Shown: positions 15,643 through 23,500 of the stretch, in pieces
Position numbering within the stretch: position 1 is the stretch's first letter
Layout: each line of letters starts with the position of its first letter
Assembly: GCF_000717185.1 (NCBI RefSeq)
Contig: NZ_JNYE01000080.1
Location: 1-36,401 of the forward strand
DNA from: Kitasatospora phosalacinea
GTDB lineage: Bacteria > Actinomycetota > Actinomycetes > Streptomycetales > Streptomycetaceae
DNA length: 36,401 nt
Direction: 5' to 3'
Position numbers and translations under genes: made by a program
Notes under the pieces: generated by a model
Databases searched by the model: none
What the model was told of the DNA's origin: nothing
Seen by the model: only the letters and a program-made list of their open reading frames with translations

Positions 15643-16217
15643 CGGTCCGCCGCCAGCAGGGCGTCCAGGCGGGGGAAGCCCTGGGCGATCGGGTCGCCGG
15701 TGAAGTCGCCGACCCAGCCGTCCTCCTCCTCGAAGAAGCGGATGGCGCTGAACTCCGGGCGCGGGCCCATGTCGAACCAGTGCCGGGTGCCGGCGGGCAC
15801 CGACAGCAGGTCGCCGGCCTCGCAGACCACGGCGAGCACCCGGCCGCCGGTGTGCAGGTAGAAGCAGCCGGTGCCGTGGGCGAAGAAGCGGACCTCGTTC
15901 TCGGCGTGCCGGTGCTCCTCCAGGAAGGTGCCGCGGGCCCCGGCGGCGCGCTCCGCCCACTCCGGGCCCTCCTCGGGGAGCAGTTGGGCGACGTCGACCA
16001 GCCGCAGCCCCTCCTCGGCGCAGAGCGCGTCGACCTCGGCGCGGTAGCGGGCGAGCAGTTCCTCGCCGGTGGTGGCGGCGGTGACGGTGCCGCGGACCGG
16101 CCAGTGCCGCAGCCGGACGCCGCAGGCGGTCAGGGCCGCGGTGATCTCGGCGTCGTCGCGGGTGCGCAGCAGGACGGTGTGCGGCGCGTCCTCGGGCATC
16201 ACCTGGAGCAGGGTCAC
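15639..16217 (-). CDS. mtnD: Acireductone dioxygenase
   Basis: This is a 192-aa cupin. The metal ligands fit the family pattern HxHxxxE: H102-R-H104-A-E-N-E108, with the fourth His in GTRHWFDMG near residue 145. With Fe(II), ARD converts acireductone and O2 to formate and 4-methylthio-2-oxobutanoate, the methionine precursor; with Ni(II) the off-pathway CO-forming reaction occurs. The length is typical. The GTG start at 16217 overlaps the mtnAB stop (GTGA), and its stop overlaps mtnC the same way. The final aminotransferase that makes methionine is not in this window. Confidence 0.92.
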   Translation of the reverse strand: MTLLQVMPEDAPHTVLLRTRDDAEITAALTACGVRLRHWPVRGTVTAATTGEELLARYRAEVDALCAEEGLRLVDVAQLLPEEGPEWAERAAGARGTFLEEHRHAENEVRFFAHGTGCFYLHTGGRVLAVVCEAGDLLSVPAGTRHWFDMGPRPEFSAIRFFEEEDGWVGDFTGDPIAQGFPRLDALLAADR

Positions 16218-17884
16218 GGTCGGGTCCCCTCTTCCGGCTCTCGGGCCGGTCGGTCGGCGGCGGGCGGGTTGAGCACCAGCAACTGGCAGATCGCCTCCAG
16301 GCATTCGAGCCGGTTGCGGGCCTGGTCGAGGTCGTCGCCCCAGACGGTGACGCCGTGGTCGGTGATCAGCAGGGCGGGCGGGTGCCCGGGGGTGCGGGCG
16401 AGGTGGTCGGCGACGTCGGCGGCGATCCGGGCGACGTCGGGCCAGTTGGGGAGGACCGGGACGGCGGTGCGGGCGGGGTCGGCCAGCCCGAGGCCCTTGA
16501 GCAGTTCGAAGTCGGCGAGTTCCAGGGTGGTGGCGCGGTCGCGGGCGCCGACCCGGGCGGCGACGGCGGTGGCGTACGGGGCGTGCGCGTGGACGACCGC
16601 GCGGGCGTCGGTGGCCCGGTACACGGCGGTGTGGATCAGGGTCTCGGCGGAGGCCCGCGGGCCGGTCGGTGCGACCGGGCGCCCGGTGGCGAGGTCGACG
16701 GTGACGAGGTCCCGGGGGGTGAGGGCGCCCTTGTCGCGGCCGCTGGCGGTGATCAGGACCCGGCCGCCGGGGTCGGGCAGCAGGACGGAGAGGTTGCCCG
16801 CGGTGCCGGGCATCCAGCCGCGCCGGTACAGGGTGCCGGAGAGGACGGCGAGTTGTTCGGCGGCCCGGGCGGCGGTGGCGGCGGGGCGGACGGTGGCGTG
16901 CTCGGAGACGATGGCGGTGACGAGTTCGGCGGGGGTGACGTCGAAGGCGGGGTTGTGGACGCCCGCTCCGGCGGGTGCCGCGGCGACGCCCTGGAGGTGG
17001 GTGACCTCGTCCGGGGCGCGTTCCTCCACGACGATGCCGGTGCCGTCGGGCAGGGTGCGGTCCCAGGTGGAGTCGGAGGCGACCACGACGAACGGGATGC
17101 CGTGCCGGGCGGCGGCCACGGCCAGGCCGTAGGTGCCGATCTTGTTGGCGACGTCGCCGTTGGCGGCGATCCGGTCGGCGCCGACCAGCACGCAGTCGAC
17201 CATCCCGCGGGACATCGCGGCGGCGGCCGCGGCGTCCACGCACAGCCGGTAGGGGATGCCCGCCTCGCCGAGTTCCCAGGCGGTGAGGCGGGCGCCCTGG
17301 AGCAGCGGCCGGGTCTCGTCGACCAGGACCTCCTCGATCCGGCCGCGGTCGGCGAGTTCGCGGACGGTGCCCAGGGCGGTGCCGACGGCGGCGGTGGCGA
17401 GGCGTCCGGTGTTGCAGTGGGTGAGGACCCGCAGCGGCCGGTCGGGGGTGAGCGCCTCGACCAGGTCGGCGGCGCGGGCGACGGCGGCCAGGTTGACGGC
17501 GACGTCCTCGTCGAGCATGGCGAGCGCCTCGGCGAGGACGGCGTCGGGGCCGTCCGGGAGGCGTGCCAGGGCGCGGCGGACGGCCCAGCCGAGGTTGACG
17601 GCGGTGGGCCGGGCCGCGGCCAGCCGGGCGGCGTCCGCGCGGACGGCGGGGGCGTCGAGCCCGGCGGCGGTGGTGTGCCGCCGGGCCGAGATGGCCACGC
17701 CGAACGCCCCGGCCAGGCCGATCGCGGGTGCGCCGCGGACGGCCAGCGCCCGGACGGCGTCGACGACCTGGTCCACGGTCTCCAGGCGCAGCAGCTCGCG
17801 GCGGTGCGGCAGGGCGCGCTGGTCGAGGGCGAGGACGGCGCCGTCGTCCCAGGTCAGTGACGGTTCGATGGCGGTGCTGGTCAT
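16214..17884 (-). CDS. mtnA-mtnB: Fused methylthioribose-1-P isomerase / methylthioribulose-1-P dehydratase
   Basis: This is a 556-aa two-domain protein. Residues ~1-325 are MtnA, with RGAPAIGLAGAFG, LTHCNTGRLATAAVGTALG (catalytic Cys) and VLVGADRIAANGDVANKIGTY (catalytic Asp). Residues ~340-545 are MtnB, a class II aldolase-fold dehydratase with TAGNLS, ASGRDKG, AVVHAHAPYA (zinc His) and ITDHGVTVWG. MtnA isomerises methylthioribose-1-phosphate to methylthioribulose-1-phosphate, and MtnB dehydrates that product, so the fusion joins consecutive steps. Such fusions are known in actinomycetes. GGAG precedes ATG 17884 by five to eight bases. It is the first gene of the operon, and a 35-bp repeat array sits directly upstream. 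Confidence 0.92.
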   Translation of the reverse strand: MTSTAIEPSLTWDDGAVLALDQRALPHRRELLRLETVDQVVDAVRALAVRGAPAIGLAGAFGVAISARRHTTAAGLDAPAVRADAARLAAARPTAVNLGWAVRRALARLPDGPDAVLAEALAMLDEDVAVNLAAVARAADLVEALTPDRPLRVLTHCNTGRLATAAVGTALGTVRELADRGRIEEVLVDETRPLLQGARLTAWELGEAGIPYRLCVDAAAAAAMSRGMVDCVLVGADRIAANGDVANKIGTYGLAVAAARHGIPFVVVASDSTWDRTLPDGTGIVVEERAPDEVTHLQGVAAAPAGAGVHNPAFDVTPAELVTAIVSEHATVRPAATAARAAEQLAVLSGTLYRRGWMPGTAGNLSVLLPDPGGRVLITASGRDKGALTPRDLVTVDLATGRPVAPTGPRASAETLIHTAVYRATDARAVVHAHAPYATAVAARVGARDRATTLELADFELLKGLGLADPARTAVPVLPNWPDVARIAADVADHLARTPGHPPALLITDHGVTVWGDDLDQARNRLECLEAICQLLVLNPPAADRPAREPEEGTRP

Positions 17885-18025
17885 GTGGTCTCCGGCGGTG
17901 TGGGGCTGACGTGGCGCCAGGTGTCTCCGGCGGTGCGCGGCCGGCGCGGCACCAGGTGTCTGCGGCGGTGCGCGGCCGGCGCGGCACCAGGTGTCTGCGG
18001 CGGTGCGGGGCCGGCGTGGTGCCGG
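17885..18025. repeat. 35-bp tandem repeat, four copies, in the mtn leader
   Basis: Head-to-tail units begin at 17885 (36 bp, most divergent), 17921, 17956 and 17991 (35 bp each), each ending CACCAG or a variant. The first unit abuts the mtnAB start codon and includes its ribosome site. Units two and three are identical but for one base. Each unit contains a GCGCCGGCCGCGC-type palindromic core. The array fills the whole 147-bp gap to the methyltransferase gene, so the operon promoter must lie inside the array or beyond it. Confidence 0.85.
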
Positions 18026-18031
18026 GTGTCG

Positions 18032-18730
18032 TCAGGTGAAGCGGACGGTGACGCAGCGGCCGAGCCGGTTGGCGCGTTCGTGGACGACGCTGACCCCGGC
18101 GCCGTCGAGCAGCGCGGTGACGCCGTCGTCGCTGAAGGACTGCGACTGGAAGCCGTCCTCGCCGCGGAAGACCACGCCGCCGTGTCGGCTGGGGGCCTCC
18201 TCCAGGACGGCGATGCCGCAGGCCAGGTAGTAGGCGCGGCGCAGGTCGGTGGTCCACGGGCGGTCGTTGAAGACCGAGATGACGGCGAGGCCGCCGACCT
18301 CCCGCAGGCCCGCGATGGCCTTCTCCGGTTCGGCGAGGTTCCCGGCCAGGTTGAACGGCAGGAGTTGCAGCGGCCGTTCGCCCCGGACGGCGTGGAGCCA
18401 CTCGGAGCAGTGCAGGATGTTGCCGACCACGGCCCCGGCGCGTTCCTGGAGGTCCTCGTCGGCGATCCGGCGGTTGAGCGCGTCGATGGCCCCGGTGCTG
18501 ACGTCGACGCCCAGGTAGCGGATGTCGGCGGCGCGGGCCACCTCCAGGGCGCGGCCGTCGTAGCAGCCCAGTTCGACCAGGCTGTCGCAGCCGTGCCGGG
18601 CGGCGACGTCCAGGGCGGTCAGGCTCTCCATCTGGAGGAACGCCAGGACCTCGTCGGGGAAGTGGGCCGCCCTCATGATGGCCCCGGCGCCCCCTCCTCG
18701 GTAGAAGGACTCCGAATCGGCGGATGGCAA
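18032..18730 (-). CDS. Class I SAM-dependent methyltransferase (tailoring, cluster)
   Basis: This is a 232-aa protein. Motif I is LVELGCYDGRALEVARA, followed by IRYLGVDVSTGAIDALNRRI (acidic ribose ligand) and a PFNLAGNL segment in the catalytic position. It methylates an unknown acceptor, plausibly the NRPS/PKS product. The TTG start at 18730 follows AAAGGA with six bases of spacing. That ribosome site overlaps the stop codon of the 58-aa upstream ORF, a tight operon arrangement with the P450. The stop at 18032 is 7 bp from the repeat array. Confidence 0.75.
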   Translation of the reverse strand: MPSADSESFYRGGGAGAIMRAAHFPDEVLAFLQMESLTALDVAARHGCDSLVELGCYDGRALEVARAADIRYLGVDVSTGAIDALNRRIADEDLQERAGAVVGNILHCSEWLHAVRGERPLQLLPFNLAGNLAEPEKAIAGLREVGGLAVISVFNDRPWTTDLRRAYYLACGIAVLEEAPSRHGGVVFRGEDGFQSQSFSDDGVTALLDGAGVSVVHERANRLGRCVTVRFT

Positions 18731-18742
18731 AGGATCGTCCTT

Positions 18743-18919
18743 TCAGCGGCGGAAGCGGTTGACGGCCGAGGGGTGTTCGGCCCGCAGCTCCCGGTCGCTG
18801 ACGCCCGGCCCCTCGTGCGGGGCCCCGGCGAGGACGGGGACGGGAACGGGAACGGGTTCGGGTTCGGGCCGCGGCAGGGCGGCGCGGTCGTCGGGCCCCG
18901 CGGCGCGGATCTGCTTCAC
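18743..18919 (-). CDS. 58-aa Pro/Arg-rich small ORF coupled to the P450
   Basis: The GTG start overlaps the P450 stop codon as GTGA. The stop (TGA) is part of TGAAAGGA, the ribosome site of the methyltransferase, so this frame sits snugly in a three-gene operon. The sequence MKQIRAAGPDDRAALPRPE continues as a PEPVPVPV repeat and ends SDRELRAEHPSAVNRFRR. It has one Phe and two His but no Trp, Tyr or Cys. It matches no family I know and is not MbtH-like. It may be a real small protein, a translational coupling peptide, or simply open frame. The repeat comes from a GGGACG/GGAACG-type hexamer run in the DNA. Confidence 0.45.
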   Translation of the reverse strand: MKQIRAAGPDDRAALPRPEPEPVPVPVPVLAGAPHEGPGVSDRELRAEHPSAVNRFRR

Positions 18920-20277
18920 GGCCGGTCCCCGCGTGCGGTCAGGCGCACCCGCACCGGGCCCGCGGCCTGCAGGGTCATGGCGAGCCCGAGCGGGACGCGG
19001 GTGTCGACCGCCGTGAACCGGTGGCGCTGGAGCAGGGTGGCCAGGCCGACGACGCCCTCCAGCATCGAGAAGTACTGGCCGATGCAGGCGCGCGGCCCGC
19101 CGCCGAACGGGAACCAGGCGTAGCGCGGCCGGGCGGCCTCGGCCTCGGGGGTGAAGCGGTCCGGGTCGAAGGCGTCCGGGTCCTGCCAGTAGGCGGGGTG
19201 GCGGTGGGTCACGTACGGGCTGACGTAGACGTCGGCGCCGGCCGGGATCGCGTACCCGTCGATCTCGGCCCCGGCCACCGCCCGGCGGCCCATGACGGCG
19301 ACCGAGGGGTAGAGCCGCATCGCCTCCTTGAACACCCGGGTGAGGTACGGGAGCCGGTCGAGGTCGGCGGCCGCGGCGGGGCGGCCGTCCAGGGCCAGGT
19401 CGACCTCGGCGCGGGCCCGTTCCTGGGCCTCGGGGTGGCGGGCGAGCAGGTGCAGGGCGAAGGTGAGCGCGGTCGCGGTGGTCTCGTGCCCGGCGAGCAG
19501 GAAGATCAGCACCTGGTCGCGGACGGCCTCCGGGCCGAGCCGGGAGCCGTCCTCGTCCCGGGCCCGGGTGAGCAGGGTGATCATGTCGCGGGCGTCCTGG
19601 TCGGCGTCGTCGAGGCGCCGGGCGATGATCCGGTCGCAGATCCGGTACAGCTCGGCCTGGGCGGCGGCGGTGCGCCGGTTGGCCGGGGTGGGCCAGCCGC
19701 GCGGGATCCGCACCGGGGCGACGGCGCGGCGCAGGACGCTGCTGCCGACGACCGGGAACTCGCGCCCGACGATCCCGGCCGCGGTGTCGATGTCCGCCCC
19801 GAACAGGATCCTGGCCACCGCCCGGAGGGTGAGGACGTCCATTTCGCGGGAGAGTTCGACGGTGCCGTCCGGGGCGGATTCCCAGCGTTTGGCGAGCTCG
19901 GCCGCCTCGTCGTGGACGATTCCCGCGTAGGCGTCCACCCGACTGCGGGTGAACAGCGGTTGAATCATTCTCCGCTGCCGGACGTATTCCGCGTCCTGAC
20001 TGGTGAGGAGTCCGTTTCCGACGCTCTCCCGGATCTCCGTGTAGACGTTGTTCTCCTTGCGGAAATTCGCCGCGTCGGTGCCGAGCACCCGCTGCACGCC
20101 CTCCGCGGAGAACACCCCGTACAGGCTGGCCCGCAGCCCGGGCGGGCCGACGGCGAACCGGACCACGTCGCCGTGGGAGCGGTGGGCCCGCAGGTAGGTG
20201 CCGAGCGTGTCGTCGCGCAGGTCGCGCAGCGATCCGAGCAGCGGGTGGCCGTCGGCCAGAGGTGCCTGCTTGGTCAT
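18916..20277 (-). CDS. Cytochrome P450 monooxygenase (cluster tailoring)
   Basis: This is a 453-aa P450 with all core motifs: the I-helix LLAGHETTATAL near residue 260, the K-helix EAMR, and the heme loop FPFGGGPRACIGQYFS with C398 as thiolate ligand. The AGHETT and long PERF-like region (DPDAFDPDRF) resemble the CYP102/CYP4-style branch more than typical short streptomycete tailoring P450s. It needs external electron donors, and none is encoded here. Substrate inference: hydroxylation or epoxidation of the cluster product or a precursor. ATG 20277 is chosen; an alternative start seven codons upstream (20298) is possible and neither has a clear ribosome site. It is divergent from the NRPS across 240 bp. 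Confidence 0.9.
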   Translation of the reverse strand: MTKQAPLADGHPLLGSLRDLRDDTLGTYLRAHRSHGDVVRFAVGPPGLRASLYGVFSAEGVQRVLGTDAANFRKENNVYTEIRESVGNGLLTSQDAEYVRQRRMIQPLFTRSRVDAYAGIVHDEAAELAKRWESAPDGTVELSREMDVLTLRAVARILFGADIDTAAGIVGREFPVVGSSVLRRAVAPVRIPRGWPTPANRRTAAAQAELYRICDRIIARRLDDADQDARDMITLLTRARDEDGSRLGPEAVRDQVLIFLLAGHETTATALTFALHLLARHPEAQERARAEVDLALDGRPAAAADLDRLPYLTRVFKEAMRLYPSVAVMGRRAVAGAEIDGYAIPAGADVYVSPYVTHRHPAYWQDPDAFDPDRFTPEAEAARPRYAWFPFGGGPRACIGQYFSMLEGVVGLATLLQRHRFTAVDTRVPLGLAMTLQAAGPVRVRLTARGDRP

Positions 20278-20517
20278 GGTTACGGATTCTGACCGCACCG
20301 GAGACGGTTCCGCCAGGGGGCCGCGAGATATTTCTGTTATCTCCGATCTGTCCGGGTGCAGTAGTCCTGGGTGCGCCCAGCCGGGAATCCGGAGCCTGGA
20401 ACCGGGAGCCTGGAACCGGGAGTACCAGGTTCGGGAATTTCTGGATAGCCGGGTAATTCCGGGGGAGGGTGCGGACCAACGAGACGGAACGCCGAGGCAA
20501 CCCGATCAGAGGTCATC
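20278..20517. promoter_or_regulatory. Divergent control region between P450 and NRPS
   Basis: This 240-bp spacer must hold the promoters of both arms of the cluster. GAGATA-N7-TATCTC (20325-20343) is a 6-bp-arm palindrome nearest the P450 in an AT-rich patch. GGAGCCTGGAACCG is tandemly repeated at 20391-20404 and 20405-20418, with a partial third copy to about 20429. CGGGAATTTC and CGGGTAATTCC form another near-repeat just before the NRPS. The NRPS ribosome site AGAGGT lies seven bases before its TTG start. No pathway regulator gene is in the window, so the regulator must be elsewhere. Confidence 0.5.
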
Positions 20518-23500
20518 TTGAAATCAACCGAGTGGTCCCCGCTGACGGCCTGCCAGCGGGACATCTGGGCGGCCCACGCGCTGGCTCCGGAGCGCCCGCA
20601 GTTCAACCTCTTCATGGCGTCCCGGCTGGACGGCCCGGTGGACGTGGAGCGGCTCACCGCGAGCGTGCTGGCCGCCGCCCGGCACCACGACGCCTTCGCG
20701 TTGCGCTTCACCGAGCGCGACGGCGTGCCGCTGCAGCGGGTGGTCGACGGGGAGCCGGCCGTCCGGGTGCTGGACTTCTCCGCCGAGGCGGACCCGCGGG
20801 CGCGCTGCGAGGCCTGGATCGCCGACTCCCAGGACCGGCCGGTCGCCCTCGGGGACGGGCCCGCGTACGAGTTGGCGCTGCTGCGCGAGGGCCCGGCGGC
20901 CGTCCACGTGTACGTGAAGGTCCACCACGTGCTGGCCGACGCCTGGGGGCTGAACCTGTTCCTGGAGCGGGTCCGGGCCGAGTACGCGGGCGAGCCGCAG
21001 CCCGCGGCGCCGTCCTTCCTGGCCGCCCTGGCGGACGAGGAGGCGTACCGCGGCTCCGCGCAGCACGCGGCGGACCGCGAGCACTTCCGGGCCGCGCTGG
21101 CCGGCGCCGCGCCGCCGCTGTTCGCCCGGCGCGCGCCCAGCGGGGCCCGGGACAGCGCCCGGCACTCGTTCGCGCTGCCCGCGGAGGCCGTGGAGCGGAT
21201 CCGGGCCCGGGGCGAGTCGCCGTTCGCGTTCGTCGCGGCCGCGTTCGCCGCGTACCTGTCCCGGGTGCACCTGGTCGACGACGTGGTGCTGGGCGTGCCG
21301 CTGTTCAACCGCCGCGGCCAGGCGCAGCGCCGCACGGTGGGCCACTTCGCCAACACCCTCCCGCTGCCGGTGCGCGCCGCCGGCGAGCTGACGTACGCCG
21401 AGCTGGTCGCCGCCGTGCAGGCCGGTGCGCGCACCCTGCAGCGGGCCGAGCGGCTGCCGCTGGGCGAGGTGCTGGCCGACCTGCCCGCGCACGCCCCGCG
21501 GACGCTGTTCGACGTCACCGTCTCGTACGTGCAGGCGCCCCGGCCGCGCCCGCTGCCCGGCCTGCGCGAGGAGGTCACCGGCGGGACGCGCGCGCACGAC
21601 CACGACGCGCTGGCCGTCGCGATCAGCGAACCCGCGGACGGCGGCGGGCTGCTGGTCTCGCTCGACCACGCGCTGGACGTCTTCGACGAGGACTTCCCCG
21701 TCGCGGCGCTGGCCCGGCACGTGCGCAACCTGGTGCTCAACGCCCTCGACGCGCCGGACCTCCCGCTCGCGGAGCTGGCCATGCTCGACCCGGCGGAGCG
21801 CGCCGACCTGCTGGAGGGGCCCAACCGCACGGCCGCCGACTACCCGGCCGACCGGACGCTGCACGGCCTGTTCGCGGAGCAGGCGGCCCGCACCCCCGAC
21901 CGGGTCGCGCTGCTGCCCGACGGCGGCGGCGCACCGGTCGGCTACGCCGAGCTCGACGCCCGCGCCAACCGGCTGGCCCGGGCGCTGCGGGCCGACGGGA
22001 TCGGCACCGGCGACCGGGTCGCGGTGCTGCAGCAGCGCGGCCCGGCGCTGCTGGTCGCCGTCCTGGCGGTGCTGAAGGCCGGCAGCGCGTACGTGCCGGT
22101 CGACCCCGGGTACCCGGCCGAGCGGATCCGCTTCCTGCTGGCGGACAGCGGCGCCAAGGTCGTGCTGACCGGCCCGGGCGCGCCCGAACTGCCGCCCGGC
22201 ACCGCCGCGTCGGTGCGGCGCTCGGACGAGCCGGCGGACTTCCCCGCCGATCCGCTGCCCGCCGCCGCCGGGCCGGACGACCTGGCGTACGTCCTGTACA
22301 CCTCCGGGTCCACCGGGCGGCCCAAGGGCGTCCTGGTCGAGCACCGCTCGGTGGTCAACCGGCTGCACTGGATGCAGCGGCGCTACCCGCTCGGCGAGGG
22401 CGACGTGCTGCTGCAGAAGACGCCCGCCTCCTTCGACGTCTCGGTCTGGGAGCTGTTCTGGTGGGGCCTCGCGGGCGCCCGGCTGGCCCTCCCGGCGCCC
22501 GGCGCGGAGAAGGACCCGCGGGCGCTGCTGGAGGCCGTCGCCCGGCAGCGGGTCAGCGTGCTGCACTTCGTGCCGTCGATGTTCGGCCCGTTCCTGGAGC
22601 TGCTGGAGGGCAAGCCCGAGCTGCGCGAGGACGCCGCCCCGCTGCGGCTGGTGTTCTGCAGCGGCGAGGCGCTGCCCCCGGAGCAGGTCAACCGGTTCAA
22701 CCGGCTGCTGGGCGGCCCGGGCGGCGCCCGGCTGGTCAACCTGTACGGGCCGACCGAGGCGACCGTCGACGTGTCCTTCCACGACTGCCCGGACGACCCG
22801 GCGCGGCCGGTGCGCCGGGTCCCGATCGGCCGGCCGATCGACAACCTGCGGCTGTACGTGCTGGACCGGCACGACAACCCGCAGCCGGTCGGCGCGCCGG
22901 GCGAGCTGTGCATCGGCGGGGTGGGCGTGGCCCGCGGCTACCTGGGGCGGCCGGAGCTGACCGCGGAGCGGTTCGGCACCGACCCGTTCACCGGCGGCGG
23001 CACTGACGGCAGCACGGACGGCGGCACCGGCGGCGGCACCGGCGGCGGCCCGGACGGCGACCGGCGGTTCTACCGCACCGGCGACCTGGCCCGGCGGCTC
23101 GCCGACGGCTCCCTGGAGTACCTGGGCCGGATCGACGGGCAGGTGAAGGTCCGCGGCAACCGGGTCGAGCTGGGCGAGGTCGAGCACCGGCTGGCCGAGC
23201 TGCCGGGGGTGCGCGGCGCGGTCGCGCTGGCCGTGGCGGGCCGCGACGGCGCGACCCGGCTGGTCGGCTGCTACCACGCCGAGGAGGAGCTCGACCCGGC
23301 CCTGATCCGTGCGCGACTCGCCGTGGAGCTGCCGGAGTTCATGGTCCCGTCGCGGTTCGTCCGGCTGGCCGGGATCCCGCTGACCCCCAACGGCAAGGCC
23401 GACCGGGCCGCCGTGCTGCGCGCACTGCCCCAGGACGGCGGCCGCACCGGGGACGGCTTCCGGGAGCCGCGCGACGCGACCGAGCGGACGCTGGCCGCGG

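Noticed and set aside
17885..18025. CRISPR array
   Set aside because: The units are contiguous with no unique spacers, and no cas genes are present.
18743..18919. RiPP precursor for the adjacent P450
   Set aside because: The peptide has no Trp, Tyr or Cys, no core-repeat layout and no leader-binding protein nearby. I kept it as a small ORF of unknown role.
18743..18919. MbtH-like NRPS helper
   Set aside because: It lacks the conserved Trp, Gly and Pro signature of MbtH proteins, and the length and composition differ.
18743..20500. Long 585-codon minus frame overlapping the P450
   Set aside because: Apart from its last 58 codons it is a shifted reading of the P450, with Arg/Pro-rich text and no domain.
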